In this document: positions 28,437 through 37,690 of the stretch, one piece after another
Numbering within the stretch: the stretch's first letter is position 1
Layout: each line of letters opens with the position of its first letter
Source: Actinotalea sp. Marseille-Q4924
Lineage (GTDB): Bacteria; Actinomycetota; Actinomycetes; Actinomycetales; Cellulomonadaceae
Length of the DNA stretch: 64,000 nt
Reading direction: 5' to 3'
NCBI RefSeq assembly: GCF_916618755.1
Contig: NZ_CAKAKB010000001.1
Coordinates: 496,001 to 560,000 of the forward strand
The notes under the pieces: model-generated
Told to the model about the DNA's origin: nothing
Database searches by the model: none
Seen by the model: the letters and a program-made list of their open reading frames with translations, nothing else
Made by a program: the position numbers and the translations under genes

Positions 28437-28808
28437 GTGGCTCTCACCATCCGTGGCAAGGGCAAGGCCGTCGCCCGTGCGCGCCGCCACCTCCGCCTGC
28501 GCAAGAAGGTCGTCGGCACGCCCGCACGGCCCCGCCTCGTCGTGACGCGGTCGACGCGTCACATGGTCGCCCAGGTCGTCGACGACAGCATCGGCCGCAC
28601 CGTCGCCTCGGCGTCCACCCTCGAGGCGGACCTCCGGGCCCTCGACGGCGACAAGACCGCCAAGGCACGTCGGGTCGGCGAGCTCATCGCCGAGCGGGCG
28701 AAGGCCGCCGGTGTCGAGGCCGTCGTGTTCGACCGTGGCGGGAACAAGTACCACGGTCGAGTCGCGGCGGTCGCCGACGGCGCCCGCGAGGGCGGTCTCG
28801 CCCTGTGA
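28437..28808 (+). CDS. rplR: 50S ribosomal protein L18
   Basis: L18 carries 5S rRNA into the central protuberance. GTG start at 28437; the 123-aa product begins [20 protein letters not shown]. It holds [20 protein letters not shown] and the C-terminal [20 protein letters not shown]. The N-terminal arm is basic, as in the family. rpsE follows after 43 bp. Confidence 0.97.
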   Translation: MALTIRGKGKAVARARRHLRLRKKVVGTPARPRLVVTRSTRHMVAQVVDDSIGRTVASASTLEADLRALDGDKTAKARRVGELIAERAKAAGVEAVVFDRGGNKYHGRVAAVADGAREGGLAL

Positions 28809-28851
28809 CCGCCACCCGAGTCCTGTCCGTACGGAAGCAGAGGAAGTTCTG

Positions 28852-29487
28852 ATGGCTGCACCGCAGCGCAGCAACACCGGCGCCGCCGGCGGCGGCGGCG
28901 ACCGGCGCGAGCGTGGCGACAACCGTCGTGGCGACCGCCGCGGCGACGCCGCCGAGAAGAGTGCCTTCGTCGAGCGCGTGGTGACCATCAACCGCGTCTC
29001 CAAGGTCGTCAAGGGTGGTCGCCGGTTCAGCTTCACCGCGCTCGTCGTGGTGGGTGACGGCGACGGCACGGTCGGCGTCGGCTACGGCAAGGCCAAGGAG
29101 GTGCCCGCCGCGATCGCGAAGGGTGTGGAGGAGGCCAAGAAGAGCTTCTTCCGCGTCCCCCGCATCCAGGGCACCATCCCGCACCCCGTCACGGGTGAGG
29201 CGGCGGCCGGCGTGGTCTTCCTGCGCCCGGCCTCCCCGGGTACCGGTGTCATCGCCGGTGGTCCGGTCCGCGCCGTGCTCGAGTGCGCCGGCATCCACGA
29301 CGTCCTGTCGAAGTCCATGGGCTCGTCCAACGCCATCAACATCGTCCACGCGACGGTGCAGGCGCTGCGGGAGCTCGAGGAGCCGGAGGCCGTCGCCGCC
29401 CGCCGTGGCCTGTCCCTGGAGCACGTGACCCCCGCGGCCATGCTCCGGGCGCGCGCCGAGGGCATCGCCGCGAAGGCGGGTGCGTGA
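28852..29487 (+). CDS. rpsE: 30S ribosomal protein S5
   Basis: S5 affects decoding accuracy and the mRNA entry tunnel. GAGGAAG precedes ATG 28852. The 211-aa product has an Arg/Gly/Asp-rich disordered leader (about residues 8-35). The S5 core follows from about residue 40: [39 protein letters not shown] and [16 protein letters not shown]. The stop overlaps the rpmD ATG by one base. Confidence 0.97.
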   Translation: MAAPQRSNTGAAGGGGDRRERGDNRRGDRRGDAAEKSAFVERVVTINRVSKVVKGGRRFSFTALVVVGDGDGTVGVGYGKAKEVPAAIAKGVEEAKKSFFRVPRIQGTIPHPVTGEAAAGVVFLRPASPGTGVIAGGPVRAVLECAGIHDVLSKSMGSSNAINIVHATVQALRELEEPEAVAARRGLSLEHVTPAAMLRARAEGIAAKAGA

Positions 29488-29669
29488 TGGCCCGTCTCAA
29501 GGTGACCCAGACCAGGTCCGCCATCGGCGGCAAGCAGAACCAGCGTGACACGCTGCGGAGCCTCGGGCTCAAGCGGATCGGCGACGTCGTCGTCAAGGAG
29601 GACCGCCCCGAGATCCGCGGCATGGTCACCACGGTGGCGCACCTCGTCACCGTCGAGGAGGTCGAGTGA
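29487..29669 (+). CDS. rpmD: 50S ribosomal protein L30
   Basis: Small bacterial L30; 60 aa, [20 protein letters not shown], with the family pattern [20 protein letters not shown]. Start at 29487 overlaps the rpsE stop (TGATG). A GAGGAGG inside its end serves the next gene, rplO. Nothing unusual. Confidence 0.96.
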   Translation: MARLKVTQTRSAIGGKQNQRDTLRSLGLKRIGDVVVKEDRPEIRGMVTTVAHLVTVEEVE

Positions 29670-29671
29670 CC

Positions 29672-30256
29672 ATGGCAGAGAAGAACAGCGACGCGACCGA
29701 GGCGGCCGCCGAGGCCACCGAGGCGCCGAAGAAGAAGGCTGCTCCGCGCAAGACGACGGCGACCAAGGCCGCCGCCAAGCCCGCGAAGACGACGAACACC
29801 ACGGAGGGTGCCGGCGGCACGCTCAAGGTGCACCACCTGCGTCCGGCTCCCGGCGCCCACACCAAGAAGACCCGCGTGGGTCGTGGTGAGGCGTCCAAGG
29901 GCAAGACGGCGGGACGTGGCACCAAGGGCACCAAGGCGCGCTACCAGGTGCCGGAGTCGTTCGAGGGTGGGCAGATGCCGCTGCACATGCGGCTGCCCAA
30001 GCTCCGCGGCTTCAAGAACCCGTTCCGCACCGAGTTCCAGGTGGTCAACATCGCCACGCTCGCGTCGCTGTACCCCAGCGGTGGCGACGTGACGGTCGAG
30101 GACCTCGTGGCGAAGGGTGCCGTCCGCAAGGGCCAGCCCGTCAAGGTGCTCGGCACCGGTGAGCTCGACGTCAAGCTCGCGGTGTCGGTCCATGCCATCT
30201 CGGCGTCCGCCAAGGAGAAGATCCTCGCGGCCGGCGGGTCGGTGACGCAGGACTGA
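29672..30256 (+). CDS. rplO: 50S ribosomal protein L15
   Basis: L15 is a late-assembly protein spanning the large subunit. ATG 29672 is chosen with GAGGAGG about 10 nt upstream; GTG 29666 overlapping the rpmD stop is possible. At 194 aa it is some 45-50 residues longer than E. coli L15, owing to an Ala/Lys/Thr-rich leader (residues 1-47). The core starts at [20 protein letters not shown], with [21 protein letters not shown] strong terminator follows. Confidence 0.96.
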   Translation: MAEKNSDATEAAAEATEAPKKKAAPRKTTATKAAAKPAKTTNTTEGAGGTLKVHHLRPAPGAHTKKTRVGRGEASKGKTAGRGTKGTKARYQVPESFEGGQMPLHMRLPKLRGFKNPFRTEFQVVNIATLASLYPSGGDVTVEDLVAKGAVRKGQPVKVLGTGELDVKLAVSVHAISASAKEKILAAGGSVTQD

Positions 30257-30262
30257 CCTGAC

Positions 30263-30297
30263 GCAGGGGCCGGGACGCGATGCGACCCGGCCCCTGC
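30263..30297 (+). terminator. Terminator after rplO
   Basis: Perfect 12-bp stem 30263-30274/30286-30297 with an 11-nt loop, extendable by one C-G pair. It suggests secY has its own promoter in the next 115 bp, though none is clear. Confidence 0.8.
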
Positions 30298-30411
30298 GCC
30301 GTCCACGGCCCCTGCCTCGGCTAGGGTCAGGGCGGCTCACCCGTCCCCGGCAGGTCGTCGGCGGCGGGCACGACGACAGACCGCCGTCCTGACGGCGGAG
30401 CAGGAGGACAG

Positions 30412-31707
30412 GTGCTCAGCGCATTCGGCCGGGCGTTCCGGACCCCAGACCTGCGGCGCAAGCTGCTGTTCACGATGGCGATCATGGCCGTCTTCCGGGT
30501 GGGGTCGTTCATCCCGACCCCGGGCGTCGACTACGGCAACGTCCAGCAGTGCGTGGCGCAGGTCGCCAACAACGACCTGCTCGGCATCATCAACCTCTTC
30601 AGCGGCGGGGCGCTCCTGCAGCTCTCCGTGTTCGCGCTGGGGATCATGCCGTACATCACGGCGAGCATCATCGTGCAGCTGCTGCGTGTGGTCATCCCAC
30701 GCTTCGAGGCGCTGCACAAGGAGGGTCAGCAGGGTCAGGCCCAGCTGACCCAGTACACCCGCTACCTCACCATCGGCCTGGCGATCCTGCAGTCGACGAC
30801 CATCATCACGGTCGCGCGCAACGGGCTCCTCTTCCAGGGCTGCAGCGTCCCCGTGATCCCCAACGACGGGGTCGTCACCATCGCCCTGATGATCATCACC
30901 ATGACCGCCGGCACCACGCTGATCATGTGGCTCGGCGAGCGGATCACCGAGCGCGGCATCGGCAACGGCATGTCCCTGCTGATCTTCACCTCGATCGCGG
31001 CGACGTTCCCCTCCGCCCTGTGGTCCATCGCCGGCAGCGAGAACGGCATCGCCAAGTTCGCCGCGGTCCTGGTCGTCATCGTCCTGGTCATCGGCCTCGT
31101 GGTGTTCGTGGAGCAGTCCCAGCGACGCATCCCGGTCCAGTACGCCAAGCGCATGGTGGGGCGCCGGATGTACGGCGGGTCCAGCACCTACATCCCGATC
31201 AAGATCAACATGTCGGGCGTCATCCCGATCATCTTCGCGTCGTCGCTCCTGGCGATCCCGGGCCTCGTCGCGCAGTTCGGCGACCAGTCGGCCGAGTGGG
31301 TCATCTGGCTGACGAACAACGTCGTGGACCCCGCGAGCCCGATCAACATCTCGCTCTACATCCTGCTGATCATCTTCTTCGCGTACTTCTACACGGCCAT
31401 CACGTTCAACCCGGACGAGGTCGCCGACAACATGAAGAAGTACGGCGGCTTCATCCCGGGCATCCGGGCGGGGCGGCCGACGGCGGAGTACCTCGACTAC
31501 GTCATCACGCGCATCACGGCGCCCGGGTCCATCTACCTGGCCTTCGTCGCGATGATCGTCCTGTTCGTGTTCATCCTGCTCGACATCAACACCCAGATCC
31601 CCCTGGGCGGCGCGTCGATCCTCATCGTCGTGGGCGTCGGCCTGGAGACGGTCAAGCAGATCAACTCCCAGCTCGAGCAGCGGCACTACGAAGGGTTCCT
31701 GCGGTGA
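30412..31707 (+). CDS. secY: Preprotein translocase subunit SecY
   Basis: Channel-forming core of the Sec translocon. 431 aa from the GTG at 30412, with about ten transmembrane helices. The plug/TM2 area reads FSGGALLQLSVFALGIMPYI followed by TASIIVQLL. The cytoplasmic loop after TM8, GGFIPGIRAGRPTAEYLDY, is involved in SecA/ribosome binding in the family. Separated from rplO by a terminator, and tightly coupled to adk by a 4-bp GTGA overlap. Confidence 0.97.
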   Translation: MLSAFGRAFRTPDLRRKLLFTMAIMAVFRVGSFIPTPGVDYGNVQQCVAQVANNDLLGIINLFSGGALLQLSVFALGIMPYITASIIVQLLRVVIPRFEALHKEGQQGQAQLTQYTRYLTIGLAILQSTTIITVARNGLLFQGCSVPVIPNDGVVTIALMIITMTAGTTLIMWLGERITERGIGNGMSLLIFTSIAATFPSALWSIAGSENGIAKFAAVLVVIVLVIGLVVFVEQSQRRIPVQYAKRMVGRRMYGGSSTYIPIKINMSGVIPIIFASSLLAIPGLVAQFGDQSAEWVIWLTNNVVDPASPINISLYILLIIFFAYFYTAITFNPDEVADNMKKYGGFIPGIRAGRPTAEYLDYVITRITAPGSIYLAFVAMIVLFVFILLDINTQIPLGGASILIVVGVGLETVKQINSQLEQRHYEGFLR

Positions 31708-32276
31708 CCCGGGTCGTCCTCCTCGGCCCCCCCGGGGCCGGCAAGGGCACGCAGGCGGCCCGCCTCGCCGACGCGCTCGGAGTGCCGGCGATCTCGACCG
31801 GTGACATCTTCCGCGCGAACATCGCCGGAGGCACCGAGCTCGGCCGGACGGCGCAGAGCTACACCTCCCGCGGGGCGCTCGTGCCCGACGAGGTGACGAA
31901 CGCGATGGTGGCCGCCCGCCTGGACGAGCCGGACGTCGCCGGCGGGTTCCTGCTGGACGGCTACCCGCGCAACCTCGCCCAGGTCGCGGAGCTCGACGCG
32001 ATCCTGCAGCGGCGCGGTCTCGCGCTCGACGGTGCCATGGAGCTCGTCGCCGACGCCGAGGTCGTCGTGCAGCGCCTGCTGCACCGCGCGACCGTGGAGG
32101 GGCGGGAGGACGACACCGAGCCGGTCATCCGGCACCGCCTGGAGGTGTACCGCGAGCAGACGGAGCCCATCGCGGCGCTCTACGCCGAGCGCGGCCTGCT
32201 CGTGCGGGTCGACGGCCTCGGTGAGGTCGACGAGGTGACGCAGCGGCTGCTGTCCGCCCTGCGCGAGGCGGCCTGA
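31704..32276 (+). CDS. adk: Adenylate kinase
   Basis: Converts ATP + AMP to 2 ADP in the cytoplasm. GTG start overlaps the secY stop by 4 bp. The 190-aa product has the P-loop LLGPPGAGKGTQA (from residue 6), the AMP-binding ISTGDIFR and the DGYPRNLAQ segment. It is the short-LID form: the usual 30-residue LID with its zinc cysteines is replaced by VEGREDDTEPVIRHRL, as in other actinobacteria. Confidence 0.96.
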   Translation: MTRVVLLGPPGAGKGTQAARLADALGVPAISTGDIFRANIAGGTELGRTAQSYTSRGALVPDEVTNAMVAARLDEPDVAGGFLLDGYPRNLAQVAELDAILQRRGLALDGAMELVADAEVVVQRLLHRATVEGREDDTEPVIRHRLEVYREQTEPIAALYAERGLLVRVDGLGEVDEVTQRLLSALREAA

Positions 32277-32282
32277 GGCACC

Positions 32283-33104
32283 GTGTTCGGCAGAGAGAAG
32301 ATCGAGTACAAGACCGCTGAGCAGGTCCGCGTGATGCGGCGTGCGGGGCTGGTCGTCGCCGACGCCCACGCAGCCGTGCGGGACGCGATCCGTCCCGGCG
32401 TGACGACCGCCGAGCTGGACGCCGTGGCCGCCGAGGTCATCGGCGCGGCGGGGGCCACCGCCTCGTTCCTGGGCTACCACGGCTACCCGGCGACGCTGTG
32501 CGTGTCGGTGAACGACGAGATCGTCCACGGCATCCCCGGTGACCGCGTGCTGGAGCCGGGCGACGTCGTGTCCGTGGACTGCGGCGCGATCGTCGACGGC
32601 TGGCACGGCGACGCCGCGTTCACCGTGGTGCTCCCCGACGCCGACCCGGCCGACGTCGCCCTGAGCGACGCGACGGAGGCTGCGATGTGGGCAGGCATCG
32701 CCGCGCTGGCGACGGGGGAGCGGCTCGGTGCGGTGGGCGAGGCCATCGAGGACTCGGTCGAGGCCGCCGGCACCGGCTACGGGATCGTCCAGGAGTACAT
32801 CGGGCACGGCATCGGCTCCGCGATGCACCAGCCGCCGGACGTGCTCAACTACCGGACGCGCGAGCGCGGGCCGCGGCTGCGTGCGGGCATGTGCCTCGCC
32901 GTCGAGCCGATGCTCACCCGGGGTTCGCGGATGACGCAGGTGCTCGAGGACGACTGGACGGTCGTGACCGTCGACGGCTCGCGCTCCGCGCACTGGGAGC
33001 ACACGGTGGCGATCGGGCCGGACGGCGTCTGGGTGCTGACGGCGCCCGACGGCGGCGCGCAGGCACTCGCGGCCCACGGCGTCACCGTCGCACCCTGGGA
33101 GTGA
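32283..33104 (+). CDS. map: Methionine aminopeptidase, type I
   Basis: Removes the initiator methionine from new proteins using two metal ions. 273 aa from the GTG at 32283. The ligand set is visible: DCGAIVDGWHGDAAF (two Asp), GHGIGSAMHQPP (His), VEPML (Glu) and the last Glu in HWEHTVA. The substrate-site His lies in GYHGYPATLCVS. It lacks the N-terminal zinc/SH3 extension, so it is the type Ia form. Follows adk by 6 bp. Confidence 0.95.
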   Translation: MFGREKIEYKTAEQVRVMRRAGLVVADAHAAVRDAIRPGVTTAELDAVAAEVIGAAGATASFLGYHGYPATLCVSVNDEIVHGIPGDRVLEPGDVVSVDCGAIVDGWHGDAAFTVVLPDADPADVALSDATEAAMWAGIAALATGERLGAVGEAIEDSVEAAGTGYGIVQEYIGHGIGSAMHQPPDVLNYRTRERGPRLRAGMCLAVEPMLTRGSRMTQVLEDDWTVVTVDGSRSAHWEHTVAIGPDGVWVLTAPDGGAQALAAHGVTVAPWE

Positions 33105-33148
33105 CCTCCGGGCGGAGCTGCGGCCCCGGGCGGGGTGCGGCACACCGG

Positions 33149-33178
33149 TTCGCAGCAGTCCGGCCGATGCCGTAGGAT
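33149..33178 (+). promoter_or_regulatory. Candidate promoter of the infA cluster
   Basis: TTCGCA (33149-33154) and TAGGAT (33173-33178), 18-bp spacing, in the 236-bp gap between map and infA. The -35 is weak; the -10 is good. No gene is seen in the rest of this gap. Confidence 0.5.
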
Positions 33179-33340
33179 GATCTGTCGGGTCCGTCTGCCT
33201 GCGCGCCGCGTGCGCCTGGGCGGGCGACGTCGGGCCCGCAGGGCGCCGTCGGTGTCCCGGGCCCCACGGGCCAGCCTCCGCCGGAACCCCTCGGGGACGG
33301 CGGATCAGCAGAAGTCGTACCACAACAGTTAGCGGAGGAC

Positions 33341-33562
33341 ATGGCAAAGAAGGACGGTGTCATCGAGATCGAGGGCTCCGTGGTCGAGGCACTGCCGAAC
33401 GCGATGTTCCGCGTCGAGCTCGCCAACGGCCACAAGGTCCTTGCCCACATCTCGGGCAAGATGCGACAGCACTACATCCGGATCCTCCCCGAGGACCGGG
33501 TCGTGGTGGAGCTCAGCCCGTACGACCTGTCCCGCGGCCGGATCGTCTACCGCTACAAGTAG
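33341..33562 (+). CDS. infA: Translation initiation factor IF-1
   Basis: Binds the 30S A site and helps fidelity of initiation. The 73-aa single OB-fold protein, [20 protein letters not shown], is of exact family length with [16 protein letters not shown] at the end. GGAGG precedes the ATG. First gene after its own promoter; rpmJ follows after 73 bp. Confidence 0.98.
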   Translation: MAKKDGVIEIEGSVVEALPNAMFRVELANGHKVLAHISGKMRQHYIRILPEDRVVVELSPYDLSRGRIVYRYK

Positions 33563-33635
33563 TCCGTCCCGATCACCCGAGCGAACTGCCGCCCGTCGCA
33601 CGCACGTGCGCGCGTGCGGCGGCGGAGGAACGAGC

Positions 33636-33749
33636 ATGAAGGTCAAGCCCAGCGTCAAGAAGATCTGCGACAAGTGCAAGGTGATCCGCCGGCACGGTCG
33701 CGTCATGGTGATCTGCGACAACCTGCGCCACAAGCAGCGCCAGGGCTGA
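33636..33749 (+). CDS. rpmJ: 50S ribosomal protein L36, zinc-binding type
   Basis: A 37-aa zinc protein, [20 protein letters not shown] then [17 protein letters not shown]. Zinc ligands are Cys11, Cys14, Cys27 and His32, the C+ form. CGGAGGAA lies 6-7 nt before the ATG. It is followed by 210 bp with GC hairpins before rpsM. Confidence 0.97.
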   Translation: MKVKPSVKKICDKCKVIRRHGRVMVICDNLRHKQRQG

Positions 33750-33881
33750 CCGGCCGGCCCACGGGTCGGCCGCGAGGCGGCAGCAGCACCACCGGGCAGC
33801 AGCACCGCCCGGGCAGGCAGTCCCCGGCCCTCGGGCCGGCCAGCGCACACCCAGCGCGTCCGTCACGACGGAGGCGCAAAC

Positions 33882-33901
33882 CCCCGGCCCGGAGGCCGGG
33901 G
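33882..33901 (+). promoter_or_regulatory. Hairpin in the rpmJ-rpsM gap
   Basis: Perfect 8-bp stem 33882-33889/33894-33901 with loop CGGA, 58 bp before rpsM. It could be an attenuator or part of an S13/S11 operon leader. The rest of the 210-bp gap holds no supportable gene. Confidence 0.4.
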
Positions 33902-33959
33902 CCCGCAGCGGCGGGAGGGGCGTGCGGAAGACCTCCGGCGCAGTACAGGAGCACCGAAC

Positions 33960-34340
33960 ATGGCACGTCTCGTCGGCGTCGACCTCCCCCGCGACAAGCG
34001 GCTCGAGGTGGCGCTCACCTACATCTACGGCGTCGGGCGCACGCGCGCCCAGGAGACGCTCGCGGCCACCGGCATCAGCCCGGACCTCCGCGTCAAGGAC
34101 CTCGGCGACGCCGAGCTCGTCGCACTCCGCGACCACCTCGAGAGCAGCTACCGCCTCGAGGGTGACCTCCGCCGTGAGGTCGCCGCGGACATCCGACGCA
34201 AGGTCGAGATCGGCAGCTACGAGGGCATCCGGCACCGCCGGGGACTGCCCGTGCGCGGTCAGCGGACCAAGACCAACGCTCGTACCCGCAAGGGCCCGAA
34301 GCGCACCGTCGCCGGCAAGAAGAAGGCCGGGCGCAAGTAG
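33960..34340 (+). CDS. rpsM: 30S ribosomal protein S13
   Basis: S13 sits in the 30S head and touches P-site tRNA. The 126-aa product starts [20 protein letters not shown], with the H2TH core [12 protein letters not shown] and the C-terminal [20 protein letters not shown] followed by a basic tail. CAGGAG precedes the ATG at 33960. rpsK follows after 91 bp. Confidence 0.97.
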   Translation: MARLVGVDLPRDKRLEVALTYIYGVGRTRAQETLAATGISPDLRVKDLGDAELVALRDHLESSYRLEGDLRREVAADIRRKVEIGSYEGIRHRRGLPVRGQRTKTNARTRKGPKRTVAGKKKAGRK

Positions 34341-34431
34341 CCAGCAGTCCGGGGTGTGACGCCCGCGCAGCCCGCCCGGGCCGCGCGCCGCACCACCGGT
34401 CCGACGACCTCAGACCAGGAGAGAGACCGCA

Positions 34432-34836
34432 ATGCCTCCCAAGACCCGTACGTCCGCGGCCCGCAAGCCCCGCCGCAAGGAGAAGAAGAACGTCGCCGTG
34501 GGCCAGGCCCACATCAAGAGCACGTTCAACAACACGATCGTCTCGATCACGGACCCGTCCGGTGCCGTGATCGCGTGGGCGTCGTCCGGCCAGGTCGGCT
34601 TCAAGGGCTCGCGCAAGTCGACGCCCTTCGCCGCCCAGCTCGCCGCCGAGGCGGCGGCCCGCCGCGCGCAGGAGCACGGCATGAAGAAGGTCGACGTCTT
34701 CGTCAAGGGCCCGGGCTCGGGCCGCGAGACCGCGATCCGCTCCCTCCAGGCCACCGGCCTCGAGGTCGGCTCGATCCAGGACGTCACCCCCCAGGCGCAC
34801 AACGGCTGCCGTCCGCCGAAGCGTCGCCGCGTCTGA
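34432..34836 (+). CDS. rpsK: 30S ribosomal protein S11
   Basis: S11 lines the platform near the mRNA exit. The 134-aa product has the basic leader [17 protein letters not shown], the core [19 protein letters not shown] and the C-terminal [27 protein letters not shown] precedes the ATG. Unlike the canonical alpha operon, rpsD does not follow; a 15-bp terminator does. Confidence 0.97.
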   Translation: MPPKTRTSAARKPRRKEKKNVAVGQAHIKSTFNNTIVSITDPSGAVIAWASSGQVGFKGSRKSTPFAAQLAAEAAARRAQEHGMKKVDVFVKGPGSGRETAIRSLQATGLEVGSIQDVTPQAHNGCRPPKRRRV

Positions 34837-34842
34837 CCCCGT

Positions 34843-34876
34843 CGCGCCGGGCCGTGGATCGCCACGGCCCGGCGCG
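34843..34876 (+). terminator. Strong terminator between rpsK and rpoA
   Basis: Perfect 15-bp stem 34843-34857/34862-34876, loop ATCG, 6 bp after the rpsK stop. It stands where rpsD is found in many bacteria, and implies a separate rpoA transcript. Confidence 0.85.
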
Positions 34877-35025
34877 CACACGTCCGGACGGCCCCGTCCG
34901 ACCACGCGCCCCGGCGCGGCGTCGTCGTGGGTCCCCGGGCGGCACGACCCTGCGGGTGGACAGAGACCCGCAGGCAGCACTTGTGAAGCGTCATATGGCG
35001 GACGCTCACTGAGAGGAACCCCACC

Positions 35026-36030
35026 GTGCTCATCGCACAGCGCCCCACGCTGACCGAAGAGGTCGTCTCCGAGAACCGCTCGCGGTTCGTCATCGAGCCG
35101 CTCGAGCCTGGCTTCGGCTACACGCTCGGCAACTCCCTGCGTCGCACCCTGCTCTCGTCGATCCCCGGCGCGGCCGTGACGTCGATCCGCATCGACGGCG
35201 TGCTGCACGAGTTCAGCACGGTGACGGGCGCCAAGGAGGACGTCACCGAGATCATCCTCAACATCAAGGACCTCGTCGTCTCCTCCGAGAACGACGAGCC
35301 GGTCGTCATGTACCTGCGCAAGCAGGGCCCGGGCACCGTGACCGCCGCGGACATCACGCCGCCCGCCGGCGTGCAGGTGCACAACCCGGACCTGCACATC
35401 GCCACGCTCAACGGCAAGGGCAAGCTCGAGATCGAGCTCACGGTCGAGCGCGGCCGCGGCTACGTCTCGGCGCAGCAGAACAAGTCGTACGACGCCGAGA
35501 TCGGTCGCATCCCGGTCGACTCGATCTACTCGCCCGTCCTCAAGGTGACCTACAAGGTCGAGGCGACGCGTGTCGAGCAGCGCACGGACTTCGACAAGCT
35601 GGTCGTCGACGTCGAGACCAAGCAGGCGATCGCCCCGCGCGACGCCCTGGCCTCGGCCGGCAAGACGCTCGTCGAGCTCTTCGGCCTGGCGCGTGAGCTC
35701 AACATCGAGGCGGAGGGCATCGAGATCGGCCCGTCGCCCACCGACGCCGCGCTCGCCGCCGACCTCGCGCTGCCCATCGAGGAGCTGCAGCTGACCATCC
35801 GGTCGTACAACTGCCTCAAGCGCGAGGGCATCCACTCGGTGGGCGAGCTCGTCGCCCGCTCGGAGGCGGACCTGCTCGACATCCGGAACTTCGGTGCCAA
35901 GTCGATCACCGAGGTCAAGGAGAAGCTCTCGGGCCTCGGCCTGTCCCTCAAGGACAGCCCGATCGACTTCGACCCGTCGAGCGCCGCCTACTACGACGAC
36001 GCCGACTACACCGAGGACGAGCTGTCCTGA
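35026..36030 (+). CDS. rpoA: DNA-directed RNA polymerase subunit alpha
   Basis: Alpha dimer scaffolds RNA polymerase assembly and contacts UP elements and activators. 334 aa from the GTG at 35026, with GAGAGGAA upstream. N-terminal domain: [20 protein letters not shown] and the beta/beta' contact region. C-terminal domain from about residue 245 ([20 protein letters not shown]) ends in an acidic tail. It follows a strong terminator, so its own promoter must lie in 34877-35025; none is clear. rplQ follows after 60 bp. Confidence 0.97.
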   Translation: MLIAQRPTLTEEVVSENRSRFVIEPLEPGFGYTLGNSLRRTLLSSIPGAAVTSIRIDGVLHEFSTVTGAKEDVTEIILNIKDLVVSSENDEPVVMYLRKQGPGTVTAADITPPAGVQVHNPDLHIATLNGKGKLEIELTVERGRGYVSAQQNKSYDAEIGRIPVDSIYSPVLKVTYKVEATRVEQRTDFDKLVVDVETKQAIAPRDALASAGKTLVELFGLARELNIEAEGIEIGPSPTDAALAADLALPIEELQLTIRSYNCLKREGIHSVGELVARSEADLLDIRNFGAKSITEVKEKLSGLGLSLKDSPIDFDPSSAAYYDDADYTEDELS

Positions 36031-36090
36031 CGCCGTGGAGGACCGAGCCGTCCGCGGCGCGGTCCCGTTCGATGAACTGAGGAGTACAGA

Positions 36091-36708
36091 ATGCCCACGC
36101 CCACCAAGGGTCCGCGGCTCGGTGGCGGTCCGGCGCACGAGCGCCGCATCCTCGCCAACCTGGCGACGAGCCTCTTCGAGCACCGTCGCATCACCACGAC
36201 CGAGACCAAGGCGAAGCGGCTGCGCCCGCTCGCCGAGCGCCTCATCACCTTCGCCAAGCGCGGCGACCTCGCCTCGCGCCGTCGTGTCCTGACGGTCGTC
36301 CGGGACAAGGGCGTCGTGCACGAGCTCTTCACGGAGATCGCGCCGGCCATGGCCGAGCGGCAGGGTGGCTACACCCGCATCACGAAGATCGGCCCGCGCA
36401 AGGGCGACAACGCGCCCATGGCCGTCATCGAGCTCGTCCTCGAGCCGGTGAGCCCCAAGCAGGCCACCGTGCGGGAGGCCGAGAAGGCGACGAAGAAGGC
36501 GGCGGCGCCGGCTGCGGCGGCCCCCGCCGCGGCGTCGGCCGAGTCGGCGGACAGCGCCGAGAGCGCGGAGTCGGCCGAGAGCGCCGAGTCGGCCGAGTCC
36601 GCCGAGTCGGCTCCCAGCGCCGCGTCGGCCGAGGACACGGCCGCCGACGACGCCACGGAGGCGGACGCCACCGAGGTCGACGGCGAGGACAAGGCCGACA
36701 AGGCCTGA
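36091..36708 (+). CDS. rplQ: 50S ribosomal protein L17 with a long low-complexity tail
   Basis: L17 binds near the tunnel exit. The conserved part is residues 1-120: [39 protein letters not shown] and [19 protein letters not shown]. The remaining 85 residues are an Ala-rich linker, then about eight Ala-Glu-Ser repeats (DNA about 36538-36612), then an acidic end. The whole is 205 aa against about 120-130 in E. coli. Such tails occur in actinobacterial L17 but vary in length. GAGGAG precedes the ATG. Confidence 0.96.
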   Translation: MPTPTKGPRLGGGPAHERRILANLATSLFEHRRITTTETKAKRLRPLAERLITFAKRGDLASRRRVLTVVRDKGVVHELFTEIAPAMAERQGGYTRITKIGPRKGDNAPMAVIELVLEPVSPKQATVREAEKATKKAAAPAAAAPAAASAESADSAESAESAESAESAESAESAPSAASAEDTAADDATEADATEVDGEDKADKA

Positions 36709-36729
36709 CCCCGTCCAGCAGCACCCCGT

Positions 36730-36768
36730 CACGAGGGGCCCGGAGCGCGATGCTCCGGGCCCCTCGTG
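36730..36768 (+). terminator. Terminator after rplQ
   Basis: Perfect 17-bp stem 36730-36746/36752-36768 with a 5-nt loop. It is the end of the ribosomal-protein supercluster and the longest perfect terminator stem I found in the window. Confidence 0.9.
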
Positions 36769-36892
36769 CTGTCGGCACCAGCCGGGATGGAGTCGGCCCC
36801 GCTGCCGGGCTCGGCGCCCACTGCACTGCGCCCCGTCGCGACGGGGCAGCCCTCGGCTCGGCGTTCCCCTCGTACGCCCCCGGGGAGGTGGC

Positions 36893-36898
36893 TAGCGT
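36893..36898 (+). promoter_or_regulatory. -10 box for the hydrolase gene, leaderless layout
   Basis: TAGCGT ends exactly 6 bp before the ATG at 36905, so transcription would start at or next to the start codon. No clear -35. Confidence 0.5.
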
Positions 36899-36904
36899 GG
36901 GCGG

Positions 36905-37690
36905 ATGCCCTTGCCCCTGCCGGTCGTCCTCCTCCACGGCGCGCGCACGTCGGGCACGATGTGGCGGGCCCAGCTCGAGGCGCTGGAGCGGGCCGGGCGT
37001 CGTGCGGTCGCGCCCGACCTGCCGGGGCACGGCCGCCGCGTCGAGGAGACCTTCACCGTCGAGGCCGCGCTGGACGCGATCGGCGACGCCGTCGACGACG
37101 TGGGCGGCCGCGCCGTCGTCGTCGGTCTGTCGCTCGGCGGGTACCTCGGCACCACGTGGGCGGCGCGGAACCCGGGCGGGGCAGCGGCCCTGCTGCTGTC
37201 CGGCTGCTCGACCGACCCCGACACGGTGCTGACGGAGGCGTGGCGGCAGGCGGCTCGGCTCATCGGCCGGCTGCCCGACCGTGGTGCGGCGCTCAACCAG
37301 GCGCTCGTGGACCGCGCGCTGCCACCGGACGGGGCGACCGACGTGGCGGCCGGCGGGTTCGCCCTCGAGGTCATGGTGGACCTCCTGACCGCGATGCGGG
37401 CGGTGGAGCCGCGGACCGACCTGGCGCGGGTCACCTGCCCTGTGTGGTTCGCGAACGGGCAGTGGGACCACTTCCGGCTGCACGAGCGCGCGTTCCTCGC
37501 GGCGCGCCCCGGCGCCCGGCGCGTCGTCGTGCGGGGCGCGACGCACCTCGCCTCCCTGGTCCGGCCGGTCGCCTTCACGCGGGTCCTGCTCGAGCTGCTC
37601 GAGGAGGTGGACCCTCCCGCGGTGCGCGCACCGGCTGCGGCCGGCGCGTCCGCCGGCCGGCCGAGCGGGGTGCTCAGCGCGCGTCGGTGA
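36905..37690 (+). CDS. Alpha/beta-fold hydrolase
   Basis: Cytoplasmic serine hydrolase of unknown substrate. The 261-aa product shows the oxyanion/N-terminal VVLLHGARTSGTMW, the nucleophile elbow GLSLGGYLG (G-x-S-x-G, about residues 77-85), the acid in ANGQWDHF and the catalytic histidine in RGATHLASL. A complete triad is therefore plausible. It has no signal peptide. The last 17 bp overlap the 3' end of the convergent ROK kinase gene. The start is supported by a -10 hexamer 6 bp upstream rather than by a ribosome site. Confidence 0.85.
   Translation: MPLPLPVVLLHGARTSGTMWRAQLEALERAGRRAVAPDLPGHGRRVEETFTVEAALDAIGDAVDDVGGRAVVVGLSLGGYLGTTWAARNPGGAAALLLSGCSTDPDTVLTEAWRQAARLIGRLPDRGAALNQALVDRALPPDGATDVAAGGFALEVMVDLLTAMRAVEPRTDLARVTCPVWFANGQWDHFRLHERAFLAARPGARRVVVRGATHLASLVRPVAFTRVLLELLEEVDPPAVRAPAAAGASAGRPSGVLSARR

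Noticed and set aside
34877-35025. Promoter of rpoA
   Set aside because: Candidate hexamers (TGGACA, CATATG) do not pair at 16-19 bp spacing, so I do not call one.
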